This document shows positions 7,715 to 15,818 of a stretch of 64,000 nt of DNA, in pieces; position 1 is the first letter of the stretch, and each line of letters starts with the position of its first letter. Location of the stretch: the NCBI GenBank assembly GCA_963778525.1, contig CAVZUJ010000008.1, positions 101,841-165,840 on the forward strand, written 5' to 3'. The position numbers were made by a program, and so were the translations under genes. The notes beneath the pieces were generated by a model. It was not told where the DNA came from. It searched no databases and saw nothing but the letters and a program-made list of their open reading frames with translations. The stretch comes from Schlegelella_A sp963778525. Its GTDB lineage: Bacteria > Pseudomonadota > Gammaproteobacteria > Burkholderiales > Burkholderiaceae_C.

Positions 7715-9391
7715 ATGAGCGCAGTCATCGGACCCCACGGAACTGTCGACGCCGGCGGTCACGGCCACGACGCCCACGACGGTCATCACGACCACGAACA
7801 TCACGGCGCGCCGCACGGCTGGCGCCGCTGGGTCTACGCCACGAATCACAAGGACATCGGCACGATGTACCTGGTGTTCGCGTTCACCATGTTCATGATC
7901 GGCGGCACGCTGGCGCTGATCATCCGGGCCGAGCTGTTCCAGCCCGGCCTGCAGTTCGTCAATCCGCAGCTCTTCAACCAGCTGACGACGATGCACGGCC
8001 TGATCATGGTCTTCGGGGCGATCATGCCGGCGTTCGTGGGCTTTGCGAACTGGATGGTGCCGCTGCAGATCGGCGCGCCCGACATGGCGTTCGCGCGCAT
8101 GAACAACCTGAGCTTCTGGCTGCTCATTCCGGCCGCGCTGATGCTTGCCACCTCGTTCTTCCTGCCCGGCGGTGCGCCGGCCGCCGGTTGGACGCTCTAC
8201 GCGCCGCTGACCCTGCAGATGGGCCCGTCGATGGACTCGGCGATCTTCTCGCTGCACATCCTCGGCGCCAGCTCGATCATGGGCTCGATCAACATCATCG
8301 TCACCATCCTCAACATGCGCGCGCCCGGCATGACGCTGATGAAGATGCCGCTCTTCTGCTGGACCTGGCTGATCACCGCCTACCTGCTCATCGCCGTGAT
8401 GCCGGTGCTTGCCGGCGCGATCACGATGACGCTGACCGACCGCCACTTCGGCACCAGCTTCTTCAACCCGGCCGGCGGCGGCGATCCGGTGATGTTCCAG
8501 CACATCTTCTGGTTCTTCGGCCACCCCGAGGTCTACATCATGATCTTGCCGGCCTTCGGCATCATCAGCGCCATCATCCCGGCGTTCGCCCGCAAGCGCC
8601 TGTTCGGCTACACCTCGATGGTCTACGCCACGGCCTCGATCGCCATCCTCTCGTTCATCGTCTGGGCGCACCACATGTTCACGCAGGGCATGCCGGTGAC
8701 CGGCCAGCTCTTCTTCATGTACGCGACGATGCTGATCGCCATTCCCACCGGCGTGAAGATCTTCAACTGGGTGGCCACCATGTGGCGCGGCTCGATGACC
8801 TTCGAGACGCCGATGCTGTGGGCCGTCGGTTTCATCTTCGTCTTCACGATGGGCGGCTTCACCGGCCTGATCCTGGCGATCGTGCCGGTCGACATCCAGA
8901 TCCACGACACCTACTACGTCGTCGCGCACTTCCACTACGTGCTGGTGGCCGGCTCGCTCTTCGCGATGTTCGGCGGCGTCTACTACTGGGGTCCGAAGTG
9001 GACGGGCGTGATGTACAACGAGACGCGCGGCAAGATCCATTTCTGGGCTTCGCTCATCACTTTCAACGTCACCTTCTTCCCGATGCACTTCCTCGGCCTG
9101 GCCGGCATGCCGCGGCGCTATGCCGACTACCCGATCCAGTTCACCGACTTCAACATGATCGCGTCGATCGGCGCCTTCGGTTTCGGTCTGTCGCAGGTCT
9201 ACTTCCTGTTCTTCGTGGTCATTCCGATGATGCGCGGCAAGGGCGCACCGGCGCCGCAACAGCCGTGGGAGGGCGCCGAAGGCCTCGAGTGGGAGATCCC
9301 GTCGCCGGCACCGTTCCACACCTTCGAGACGCCGCCGCAGCTGAACGCGGCCGGCACCAAGATCCTCGGCTACGGCGCGCCCGCGCACTGA
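7715..9391 (+). CDS. ctaD: Cytochrome c oxidase subunit I
   Basis: Subunit I holds heme a and the heme a3-CuB centre where oxygen is reduced and protons are pumped. The 558-residue protein has twelve expected membrane spans. It includes the WFFGHPEVYI block with the CuB and proton-channel residues, and the heme-ligand block HDTYYVVAHFHYVL. The first 34 residues contain ten histidines before the conserved ATNHKDIGTMYL start of the core. GAGG ahead of the ATG gives a good ribosome site. It follows coxB by 31 bases. Confidence 0.97.
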   Translation: MSAVIGPHGTVDAGGHGHDAHDGHHDHEHHGAPHGWRRWVYATNHKDIGTMYLVFAFTMFMIGGTLALIIRAELFQPGLQFVNPQLFNQLTTMHGLIMVFGAIMPAFVGFANWMVPLQIGAPDMAFARMNNLSFWLLIPAALMLATSFFLPGGAPAAGWTLYAPLTLQMGPSMDSAIFSLHILGASSIMGSINIIVTILNMRAPGMTLMKMPLFCWTWLITAYLLIAVMPVLAGAITMTLTDRHFGTSFFNPAGGGDPVMFQHIFWFFGHPEVYIMILPAFGIISAIIPAFARKRLFGYTSMVYATASIAILSFIVWAHHMFTQGMPVTGQLFFMYATMLIAIPTGVKIFNWVATMWRGSMTFETPMLWAVGFIFVFTMGGFTGLILAIVPVDIQIHDTYYVVAHFHYVLVAGSLFAMFGGVYYWGPKWTGVMYNETRGKIHFWASLITFNVTFFPMHFLGLAGMPRRYADYPIQFTDFNMIASIGAFGFGLSQVYFLFFVVIPMMRGKGAPAPQQPWEGAEGLEWEIPSPAPFHTFETPPQLNAAGTKILGYGAPAH

Positions 9392-9405
9392 GCGGCGGCT
9401 CGACC

Positions 9406-9516
9406 ATGAACGATCGGCAACGCAAGGCGAATCTGCGGCTCGGGCTCATCCTGGCATCGATTGCCCTCGTCTTCTTCGTCGGCTTCATCGTCAAGAGCGC
9501 GCTCCTCGGTATCTGA
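9406..9516 (+). CDS. Small single-span membrane protein of the cytochrome oxidase locus
   Basis: This 36-residue open frame between ctaD and ctaG begins MNDRQRKANLRLGL. It has one strongly hydrophobic segment (about residues 11-31) flanked by basic residues, an N-in topology. Burkholderiales carry a comparable short gene here, annotated as a cytochrome oxidase small assembly protein, and that resemblance is the basis of the call. It starts 15 bases after the ctaD stop and ends 15 bases before ctaG. Its function is not established by the sequence. Confidence 0.72.
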   Translation: MNDRQRKANLRLGLILASIALVFFVGFIVKSALLGI

Positions 9517-9531
9517 TCGTCCAGCCTCATC

Positions 9532-10149
9532 GTGATCCCTCTTTCCGCAGCGCGCGCTCGCAGTGTCCTGGCCGGCAATCGGCAGATGGTGGGCTGGCTG
9601 CTCGTGGTGGCACTGCTCATGTTCGGCTTCGGCTATGCGCTGGTGCCGGTCTATCGCGCCGTCTGCAGCGCGCTCGGGCTGAACGTGCCGGCGCTGTCCG
9701 AATCGCTTGCCGGCACCGATTCCACGGCGGCGCGCAACAGCCAGGTCGATGCGAGCCGCACCATCAGCGTCGAGTTCGATGCCAACGCCCGCGGCCCCTG
9801 GGACTTCAAGCCCGAGCAGGCATCGATCGACGTTCATCCGGGCCAGGTCACGACCGTGATGTATTCCTTCCACAACCGGCAGAACCGGGCGATGGCCGTG
9901 CAGGCGATCCCCAGCTACGCGCCGGCCGTGGCGATGGCGCACTTCACGAAGCTCGAGTGCTTCTGCTTCACCCAGCAGGTGCTGCAGGCCGGCGAATCGA
10001 AGCGTTGGCCGGTCGTGTTCGTGGTCGACTCGAAGCTGCCGCGCGACGTCAAGACCATCACCTTGTCCTATACCTTCTTCGAGGTCGGCGGCAGGGTGCC
10101 GGCCGAGCCGGTCGCCGCTGCGCGCACCTTCACCGGGCCGCTGTCATGA
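9532..10149 (+). CDS. ctaG: Cytochrome c oxidase assembly protein CtaG/Cox11
   Basis: CtaG delivers copper to the CuB site of subunit I from the periplasmic face of the membrane. The 205-residue protein has one N-terminal membrane span (about residues 20-40), ending in the family motif GFGYALVPVYRAVC. A periplasmic immunoglobulin-like domain follows, with the copper-binding motif ECFCFTQQ. The start codon is GTG at 9532. Its stop overlaps the start of the DUF2970 gene by four bases (ATGA), which suggests translational coupling. Confidence 0.95.
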   Translation: MIPLSAARARSVLAGNRQMVGWLLVVALLMFGFGYALVPVYRAVCSALGLNVPALSESLAGTDSTAARNSQVDASRTISVEFDANARGPWDFKPEQASIDVHPGQVTTVMYSFHNRQNRAMAVQAIPSYAPAVAMAHFTKLECFCFTQQVLQAGESKRWPVVFVVDSKLPRDVKTITLSYTFFEVGGRVPAEPVAAARTFTGPLS

Positions 10150-10388
10150 GCGATCAGGCTGGCGCCGATGTCAGCGAGGCTGTTCGTCGCAAGGGCTCGC
10201 TCTCGCGCACCGTGCGCGCCGTGGCCTGGTCGTTCTTCGGCGTGCGCAAGGCGCGCGATCTGGAGCGCGACGTCAGCGAGCTGAACCCGCTGCACGTCGT
10301 CATCGTCGGCGTCATCGCGGCTGCGCTTTTCGTTGCCGTGCTGGTCATCCTTGTCAACTGGGTCATCGCGAGCGGCGTCGCCGCGTGA
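10146..10388 (+). CDS. DUF2970 domain small membrane protein
   Basis: This 80-residue protein has a charged N-terminus, the conserved-looking VAWSFFGVRKARDLERD stretch and one C-terminal membrane span (about residues 50-75). It matches the DUF2970 family found between ctaG and ctaE in betaproteobacteria. Its role is unknown, and its position suggests a part in oxidase assembly. The ATG overlaps the ctaG stop as ATGA, which fixes the start well despite a longer open frame in the same phase. Confidence 0.82.
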   Translation: MSDQAGADVSEAVRRKGSLSRTVRAVAWSFFGVRKARDLERDVSELNPLHVVIVGVIAAALFVAVLVILVNWVIASGVAA

Positions 10389-10431
10389 ATCCCATGCATC
10401 CGATCGTTTCGATACCGCAGGAGAAATCGCC

Positions 10432-11316
10432 ATGTCGGCAGTGACGCAAACAGGCGCAGCGCCCCACTACTTCGTACCCGCCCCGTCGCGCCATCCGGCG
10501 TCTCTGGCGTTCGGCATGCTCCTCCTCATCTTCGGCGCCAGCCAGTGGGTCAACGGCGTCGAATGGGGCGCCTGGGTGGTTCTGGCCGGCTTCATCGCCT
10601 GGGTCTTCGTGATTCAGCAGTGGTTTCGCCAGGCCGTGTCCGAAAGCGAAGGGGGGCTCTACAACAAGCGTGTCGACGTCTCGTTTCGCTGGAGCATGAG
10701 CTGGTTCATCTTCTCGGAAGTGATGTTCTTCAGCGCTTTCTTCGGCGCGCTGTACTGGGCCCGGGTGCACGCCCTGCCAACCCTCGGCGACATCGAGAAC
10801 GCCGTCATCTGGCCCGACTTCAAGGCCGTCTGGCCGAGCGCCGGCGTGGGCTACACCGGGGCGCCCGCCGGCGCCGTCGACCCTTTCGCGACGATGGGGC
10901 CCTGGCCCATTCCGACTCTCAACACCGCGATCCTGCTGAGCTCAGGCGTCACCGTCACGATCGCGCATCACGCCCTGATCGCGAACCATCGCGCGCGCGC
11001 CATCGTCTTCATGTGGATCACGGTGCTGCTCGGCCTGTCGTTCCTGTGCTGCCAAGCCTATGAATACCACGAGGCCTACACCGAGCTGAACCTGAAGCTG
11101 AGCTCGGGCGCGTATGGCTCGACGTTCTTCATGCTGACGGGCTTTCACGGCTTCCACGTCTTCGTCGGCATGCTGATGCTGCTCTTCATCACGGTGCGGA
11201 TCATGAAGGGCCACTTCACGCCGGACCGGCACTTCGGCTTCGAGGGCGCAGCCTGGTACTGGCACTTCGTCGACGTCGTGTGGCTCGGCTTGTATCTGGT
11301 CGTCTACTGGCTCTAG
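10432..11316 (+). CDS. ctaE: Cytochrome c oxidase subunit III
   Basis: Subunit III is a seven-span membrane protein that stabilises the oxidase and supports proton uptake. The 294-residue protein shows the family features WSMSWFIFSEVMFF, FMLTGFHGFHVFVGM and the closing FVDVVWLGLYLVVYWL. The start at MSAVTQTG is chosen because GCAGGAG lies seven bases upstream. The longer open frame to 10333 would overlap the DUF2970 gene. This is the last plus-strand core subunit before a convergent small gene. Confidence 0.97.
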   Translation: MSAVTQTGAAPHYFVPAPSRHPASLAFGMLLLIFGASQWVNGVEWGAWVVLAGFIAWVFVIQQWFRQAVSESEGGLYNKRVDVSFRWSMSWFIFSEVMFFSAFFGALYWARVHALPTLGDIENAVIWPDFKAVWPSAGVGYTGAPAGAVDPFATMGPWPIPTLNTAILLSSGVTVTIAHHALIANHRARAIVFMWITVLLGLSFLCCQAYEYHEAYTELNLKLSSGAYGSTFFMLTGFHGFHVFVGMLMLLFITVRIMKGHFTPDRHFGFEGAAWYWHFVDVVWLGLYLVVYWL

Positions 11317-11332
11317 CGACCAGCCCCGAAGT

Positions 11333-11359
11333 CCGCTCGGCGCTTCAGCGGCCGAGCGG
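11333..11359. terminator. Hairpin between ctaE and the convergent DUF2909 gene
   Basis: A perfect nine-pair inverted repeat (CCGCTCGGC ... GCCGAGCGG, nine-base loop) lies 17 bases after the ctaE stop and reaches into the last codons of the convergent small gene. Neither side has a T-run, so it could be a weak or factor-dependent end for either transcript. Confidence 0.4.
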
Positions 11360-11566
11360 CACGCCGGTGGGATGAATCCAGCCCAGCCGCCAGGCGACGA
11401 TGACGCACACGAAGAGCACAACGGACAGGGCGATGCGGATCGCCAGCGCCCGCATCATGTTGCCGCTCTTCGACGCATCGTCGCGGCCGCCGCGGATCAT
11501 GAAGATGCCGGCGGCGAAGAGGGCGGCCAGGATGGCGACGAACGCCACGCCGATGAACAGGTGCAT
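11345..11566 (-). CDS. Twin-span membrane protein, DUF2909 type
   Basis: This 73-residue protein consists mainly of two hydrophobic segments (about residues 3-24 and 42-62) joined by a short charged loop, GGRDDASKSGNMMR. It closes with the conserved-looking WRLGWIHPTG. The layout and location between ctaE and surf1 match the DUF2909 twin transmembrane family of betaproteobacteria. It lies on the strand opposite the oxidase genes. Function unknown. Confidence 0.78.
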   Translation of the reverse strand: MHLFIGVAFVAILAALFAAGIFMIRGGRDDASKSGNMMRALAIRIALSVVLFVCVIVAWRLGWIHPTGVPLGR

Positions 11567-11608
11567 GGTTGACGATTATCGGCGCCTCGGGGGCGCGGAA
11601 GCTTCGCG

Positions 11609-12376
11609 GTGAACGAAGGCATCGGCACGCCAGCCCCGACGGCCGGCGTTTTCACAAGGCAGGGTTTGCTCGTTCTGTGCGCCGCGCTCGCGAGCGTCGC
11701 GATCGCCGCGCGGCTCGGCGTCTGGCAACTCGATCGTGCGGCGCAAAAGGAGACACTGCAGGCCCGCCTCGACGCCCGTGGCCAACTGCCAGCGCTTGCC
11801 GCTGCGGCGTTGCCGCGCCGATCCGAAGACGTGGCGGCCGTTGTCTACCGGCGCGTCGGCTTGCATGGCCGCTGGCTGGCCGGTCGCACCGTATTTCTCG
11901 ACAACCGGCAGATGCAGGACAAGGTCGGCTTCTTCGTCGTCACGCCCTTTCTTCTCGACCGATCGGGCGAAGCGGTGCTGGTGCAGCGCGGCTGGATCGG
12001 GCGCAACTTCAACGATCGCACGGCGCTGCCGACGATCGAGACGCCGAGTGGCGACATCCAGATCGAAGGCACGGTGGCCACTGCGCCGGCGCGGCTGTTC
12101 GAGTTCAGCGCCGGGGCGAGCGGGCCGATCCGGCAAAATGTCGAGCCGATTTCGTACGCGCGGGAAACCGGGATTGCTCTGCTGCCGCTATCAGTCATGG
12201 AGAGCGGCACGGCAGCGAACGCGCACGATGGCCTGGAACGACACTGGCCGCCCCCGGCTACCGGTGTGCAGATCAACTACGGCTATGCGTTCCAGTGGTT
12301 CGCCATCGGCGCCGTGATTGCCTTCCTCTATGTCTGGTTTCGAATCATCCGTCCCCGCCAGCGGCGCCGCGCCTGA
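11609..12376 (+). CDS. surf1: SURF1 family cytochrome oxidase biogenesis protein
   Basis: SURF1/Shy1 proteins help insert heme A into subunit I. The 255-residue protein has the standard layout of an N-terminal membrane span (about residues 18-36), a periplasmic domain and a C-terminal span (about 228-247). Family features visible are the WQLDRAAQKE block after span one, LDNRQMQDKVGFFVVTPF, QRGWIGRN and the closing YGYAFQWFAIG. The 3' end overlaps the next gene by 59 bases in another frame. Confidence 0.9.
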   Translation: MNEGIGTPAPTAGVFTRQGLLVLCAALASVAIAARLGVWQLDRAAQKETLQARLDARGQLPALAAAALPRRSEDVAAVVYRRVGLHGRWLAGRTVFLDNRQMQDKVGFFVVTPFLLDRSGEAVLVQRGWIGRNFNDRTALPTIETPSGDIQIEGTVATAPARLFEFSAGASGPIRQNVEPISYARETGIALLPLSVMESGTAANAHDGLERHWPPPATGVQINYGYAFQWFAIGAVIAFLYVWFRIIRPRQRRRA

Positions 12377-13070
12377 GACCGGCCTGCTGAGCTTCAGCGT
12401 GCATTCGCTGCCGACGCCCAATCCGGCGGCCAGCGACCCGGCGCGCACCCGTCGCGGCCGTTGGTCGATGCTGGCGGTGCTCCTCGTCTGCGCCGCGCCC
12501 GTCGTTGCGTCGTACCTCGCCTACTTCTTCGGAATGCGGCCGCGCTCGCAAACGAACTACAGCGACCTGATCGTTCCTGCCCGTCCGTTGCCGGCTCGCC
12601 TGCATTTCGCGCGGCTGGACGGCACTGAAGTGCCCGCGGACGCCTTGCGCAAGCAGTGGCTGCTGGTGGTCGTCTCCGGAGCTGCCTGCGACCGCGTCTG
12701 CGAGCGCCAGCTCTGGTTGCAGCGGCAACTGCACGAGAGTCTGGGCGGCGAGAAGGACCGCGTCGACAAGATCTGGCTTGTCGACGACGATGCCAGGCCA
12801 CGCCCGGAAACGCTGAGCGCCATCAATGCGAGCGAAAGCCATGCGCCGACCGCCGTAACTCCCACGACGGTGCTGCGCGTCGACCGTACGGCATTGATGT
12901 CCTGGCTCGAGCCGGCGCCGACGAAGCGGCTCGAGGACCACTTCTACGTCGTCGATCCGAACGGCGACTGGATGATGCGAGCACCGGCCGACGCCGACCC
13001 GGCGCGCTTCAAGCGCGATATCGAGAAGCTTCTGCGCGTCTCGGCCGGCTGGGATCGGCCGGGCCGATGA
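12318..13070 (+). CDS. Oxidase-locus membrane protein with a SCO/thioredoxin-like periplasmic domain
   Basis: This protein of 250 residues or fewer has one membrane span (about residues 50-70) followed by a periplasmic region with a thioredoxin-like pattern. Visible parts are KQWLLVVVSGAACDRVC, DKIWLVDDD and DHFYVVDPNGDWMMR. The AACDRVC sequence replaces the CxxxC metal site of true SCO proteins with a CDRVC arrangement. It lies between surf1 and ctaA, where many Burkholderiales have a similar gene. The start is uncertain, since 12318 overlaps surf1 and later codons are possible. A redox or copper-chaperone role is inferred only from position and fold pattern. Confidence 0.68.
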   Translation: MPSSMSGFESSVPASGAAPETGLLSFSVHSLPTPNPAASDPARTRRGRWSMLAVLLVCAAPVVASYLAYFFGMRPRSQTNYSDLIVPARPLPARLHFARLDGTEVPADALRKQWLLVVVSGAACDRVCERQLWLQRQLHESLGGEKDRVDKIWLVDDDARPRPETLSAINASESHAPTAVTPTTVLRVDRTALMSWLEPAPTKRLEDHFYVVDPNGDWMMRAPADADPARFKRDIEKLLRVSAGWDRPGR

Positions 13071-14221
13071 ACGCCGCGCCCGCTGCCTACGACCTGGCGC
13101 CGGTGCTCGGCATCCTGGGCCTCGGCCTGGCCCTTGCCCTCGGCCCGCTGCTCTGGTTCTGGTTCAGACGGCGCGGCGCCAGCCCCGCGGCTCGGCTGCG
13201 CGCTCTCGCCTTGCTGACCCTCTTTCTCTGTTTCGATCTCGTCCTGCTGGGGGCTTTCACGCGACTTTCCGATTCGGGTCTCGGCTGCCCTGACTGGCCC
13301 GGCTGCTATGGCCACGCCAGCCCGCTCGGCGCGCACCAGCCGATCGCTTCGGCCGAGGCGGCAGTGCCGACAGGCGCGGTCACGCCGACCAAGGCGTGGA
13401 TCGAGATGGCGCATCGATATTCGGCGACCGCGATCGGCGTCCTCGTCATCGTCCTGGCGGTATTGGCTTTCATCGAGCGCCGCCGCGGCCACGTCCGAGC
13501 CTCGCCTGCCTGGGCCGTCGCCACGGTGCTCTGGATCGTCGGTCAGGGCGCCTTCGGCGCGCTCACGGTGACGATGGGTCTCTATCCGGCCATCGTCACC
13601 TTGCACCTGCTCGGTGGACTCGGTCTGCTCGCGCTCCTGGCCATCCAGGTCGAGATCTACGACCCCCGTCCGATCGCGCTGCCGTCGTCTCTACGAACTG
13701 GCCTGGTCGCGGTTGCCGTGCTGGTCTTGATCCAGATCGCACTCGGTGGCTGGGTCAGCACGAACTACGCCGTGCTGGCCTGTCGCGAATTCCCGGCCTG
13801 CCAAGGCAGTTGGTGGCCCGACATGAATTTCGCGGAAGGCTTCGTATTGCGCCGACCTCTGGGCCTGAGCGGCAACGGTGGCTATCTGCCCTTCTCCGCG
13901 TTGACGGCGATCCACATGGCGCATCGCCTCGGCGCCGCCGTCGTGCTGACTGCCCTTGCGCTGCTCGCCTGGCGCCTGGCGGCCAGCGCTGGCGCCGGCC
14001 TGCGAGGCTGGGCCGCGGCCGTCGCTGGCGTGGCGGCCTGGCAGCTGGCAAGCGGCCTCGGCAACGTCCTGCTGGGCTGGCCGCTCGTCGCGGCGGTGGC
14101 CCATACGGGCGGCAGTGCCGCGCTGGTCGTCGTCTTGACGGTGCTTGTGACGCGGTCCTGGCCGTCGCGGCAACCCGCGAAGGCGGCATGGCCGGCTGCC
14201 CCGCCGCGGCTGGCTTCGTAG
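13067..14221 (+). CDS. ctaA: Heme A synthase
   Basis: CtaA/COX15 oxidises the methyl group of heme O to a formyl group, giving heme A. The 384-residue protein is polytopic with about eight membrane spans. It has the heme-contact histidines in EMAHRYSA and IHMAHRLGA and the paired-cysteine loops GCPDWPGCYG and CREFPACQG. The start at MNAAPAAYD overlaps the previous stop by four bases (ATGA). ctaB follows 19 bases downstream, so oxidation and farnesylation of heme are encoded together. Confidence 0.95.
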   Translation: MNAAPAAYDLAPVLGILGLGLALALGPLLWFWFRRRGASPAARLRALALLTLFLCFDLVLLGAFTRLSDSGLGCPDWPGCYGHASPLGAHQPIASAEAAVPTGAVTPTKAWIEMAHRYSATAIGVLVIVLAVLAFIERRRGHVRASPAWAVATVLWIVGQGAFGALTVTMGLYPAIVTLHLLGGLGLLALLAIQVEIYDPRPIALPSSLRTGLVAVAVLVLIQIALGGWVSTNYAVLACREFPACQGSWWPDMNFAEGFVLRRPLGLSGNGGYLPFSALTAIHMAHRLGAAVVLTALALLAWRLAASAGAGLRGWAAAVAGVAAWQLASGLGNVLLGWPLVAAVAHTGGSAALVVVLTVLVTRSWPSRQPAKAAWPAAPPRLAS

Positions 14222-14240
14222 AATCATCCGCTTGCCCGCC

Positions 14241-15158
14241 ATGTCAGATACCCTCGCGTCCGCCGTCGCACGGCACCCTTCGCTGACCTCCAAAGCGCGC
14301 CAGTTCTACGCGTTGACGAAGCCGCGCGTGGTGCAGCTGATCGTCTTCTGCGCCGCGATCGGCATGCTGCTGGCCACCCCGGGTCTGCCCGACTGGCCGG
14401 TCGCGCTCTCGGCGATCGCCGGCATCTGGTTGGTCGCCGCCGCTGCGGCCGCATTCAACTGCCTGGTCGAGCAGGGCATCGATTCACGCATGGCTCGCAC
14501 CTCGTGGCGGGCCACCGCCACCGGTGAGCTGACGACCGGCCAGACGCTGGCGTTCTCGAGCCTGCTCTGCGTCGTGGGGAGCGCCATTCTCTGGTTTGCC
14601 GTCAACCCGCTGACGATGTGGCTCACCTTCGCCACGTTCGTGGGGTACGCGGTGATCTACACGGTGCTGCTCAAGCCCATGACGCCGCAGAACATCGTCA
14701 TCGGCGGGGCTTCGGGCGCGATGCCGCCTGTGCTCGGCTGGGCGGCGATCCGCGGCGAAGTCGGGCACGAGGCGCTCATCCTGTGCCTCATCATCTTTCT
14801 CTGGACGCCGCCGCACTTCTGGGCGCTGGCCCTCTATCGCGCCGAAGACTATCGGCGAGCCGGCTTGCCGATGCTGCCGGTGACGCACGGTTCCGAGTTC
14901 ACGCGACTGCAGGTCCTGCTCTACACGATCGTTCTCTTTGCTGCGACGCTGCTGCCTTTCGTCGTCGGCATGAGCGGCCCCATCTACCTGGCCGCAGCGC
15001 TCGTGCTGGGCACGATGTTCTGCGGGTACGCTTGGCGGTTGTGGCGAAGCTATTCGGATCAGTTGTCGCGCAAGACCTTTCGCTTTTCGATCGTGCACTT
15101 GTCCTTGCTGTTCGCGGCCCTGCTCGTAGATCACTATCTGTGGCCCCTGTGGTCCTGA
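14241..15158 (+). CDS. ctaB: Heme O synthase (protoheme IX farnesyltransferase)
   Basis: CtaB attaches farnesyl to heme B to give heme O, the substrate of CtaA. The protein of about 305 residues is a UbiA-fold membrane prenyltransferase with nine expected spans. The prenyl-diphosphate motif appears as NCLVEQGIDSRMART, with Glu in place of the first Asp. The second site includes the LWTPPHFWALAL block. ATG 14241 is preferred over a TTG nine bases earlier. Its 3' end overlaps the sco gene by about ten bases. Confidence 0.95.
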   Translation: MSDTLASAVARHPSLTSKARQFYALTKPRVVQLIVFCAAIGMLLATPGLPDWPVALSAIAGIWLVAAAAAAFNCLVEQGIDSRMARTSWRATATGELTTGQTLAFSSLLCVVGSAILWFAVNPLTMWLTFATFVGYAVIYTVLLKPMTPQNIVIGGASGAMPPVLGWAAIRGEVGHEALILCLIIFLWTPPHFWALALYRAEDYRRAGLPMLPVTHGSEFTRLQVLLYTIVLFAATLLPFVVGMSGPIYLAAALVLGTMFCGYAWRLWRSYSDQLSRKTFRFSIVHLSLLFAALLVDHYLWPLWS

Positions 15159-15763
15159 ATCGCGCTCGCCGCCTCGTCGTGCTGGCGGCTGCGGCGATGC
15201 CGCTCGCCGGCTGCGACCGTCTGCTGGGCAAGGCCAGCGCGCCGGCGTTCCACTTCCCCGACATCACCGGCGCCGAGTTCGCACGACATCTCGACTTGCC
15301 CGATGCCGACGGCAGGATGCGCTCGCTTGCCGACTGGAAAGGAAAGATCGTCGTCGTCTTCTTCGGCTACACGCAGTGCCCGGATTTCTGCCCGACGACG
15401 CTTGCCGAGCTGGCACAGATCAAGAAATCGCTAGGGGCCACCGGCGACCGCGTCCAGGTCGTCTTCGTCACCGTCGATCCGGAGCGCGACACCCCGGAGA
15501 TCCTGAAGGCCTACGTCGGCAATTTCGGTCCGGACTTCGTCGGCCTGCGCGGCTCGCTCGAGCAGACCGCCGCGGCGGCCAAGGAGTTCAAGGTCTTCTA
15601 CGCCAAGGTCCCGGGCAAGACGCCTGGCAGCTATTCGATGGACCACAGCGCTGCGTCCTTCGTTTTCGATCCCGCGGGCAAGGTGCGCCTCTACGTGCCT
15701 TACGGCGGCGACCCGAAGGTGGTCGCCGCAGACCTGCAGCAGCTTGCCGCCGTAACCGGCTGA
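15149..15763 (+). CDS. SCO1/SenC family copper chaperone lipoprotein
   Basis: SCO proteins bind copper in the periplasm and help assemble the CuA centre of subunit II. From the GTG at 15149 the product is about 204 residues. It has a lipobox LAGC near residue 20, so it should be a lipid-anchored protein. The thioredoxin-like domain carries the copper site CPDFCP and the distal histidine in DHSAASFV. GTG 15140 is an alternative start, and both overlap the ctaB end. It is the last gene of the oxidase locus before the convergent rpoH. Confidence 0.93.
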   Translation: MVLNRARRLVVLAAAAMPLAGCDRLLGKASAPAFHFPDITGAEFARHLDLPDADGRMRSLADWKGKIVVVFFGYTQCPDFCPTTLAELAQIKKSLGATGDRVQVVFVTVDPERDTPEILKAYVGNFGPDFVGLRGSLEQTAAAAKEFKVFYAKVPGKTPGSYSMDHSAASFVFDPAGKVRLYVPYGGDPKVVAADLQQLAAVTG

Positions 15764-15771
15764 CGCCCAAG

Positions 15772-15794
15772 AAAAAGCGGCCACTAAGGGCCGC
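15772..15794 (-). terminator. Intrinsic terminator of rpoH
   Basis: Read on the minus strand, GCGGCC-CTTAGT-GGCCGC is a perfect six-pair stem followed by TTTTTCTT. It begins 25 bases after the rpoH stop. On the plus strand the A-run precedes the stem, so it should not terminate the sco transcript. Confidence 0.85.
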
Positions 15795-15818
15795 CCGTTC
15801 AAGCTGCCGAAGGCGCGT

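Noticed and set aside
7610..9388. A 592-codon minus-strand open frame opposite ctaD.
   Set aside because: It is a low-complexity His/Arg/Asp-rich antisense reading of a high-G+C gene. ctaD on the other strand is unmistakable.
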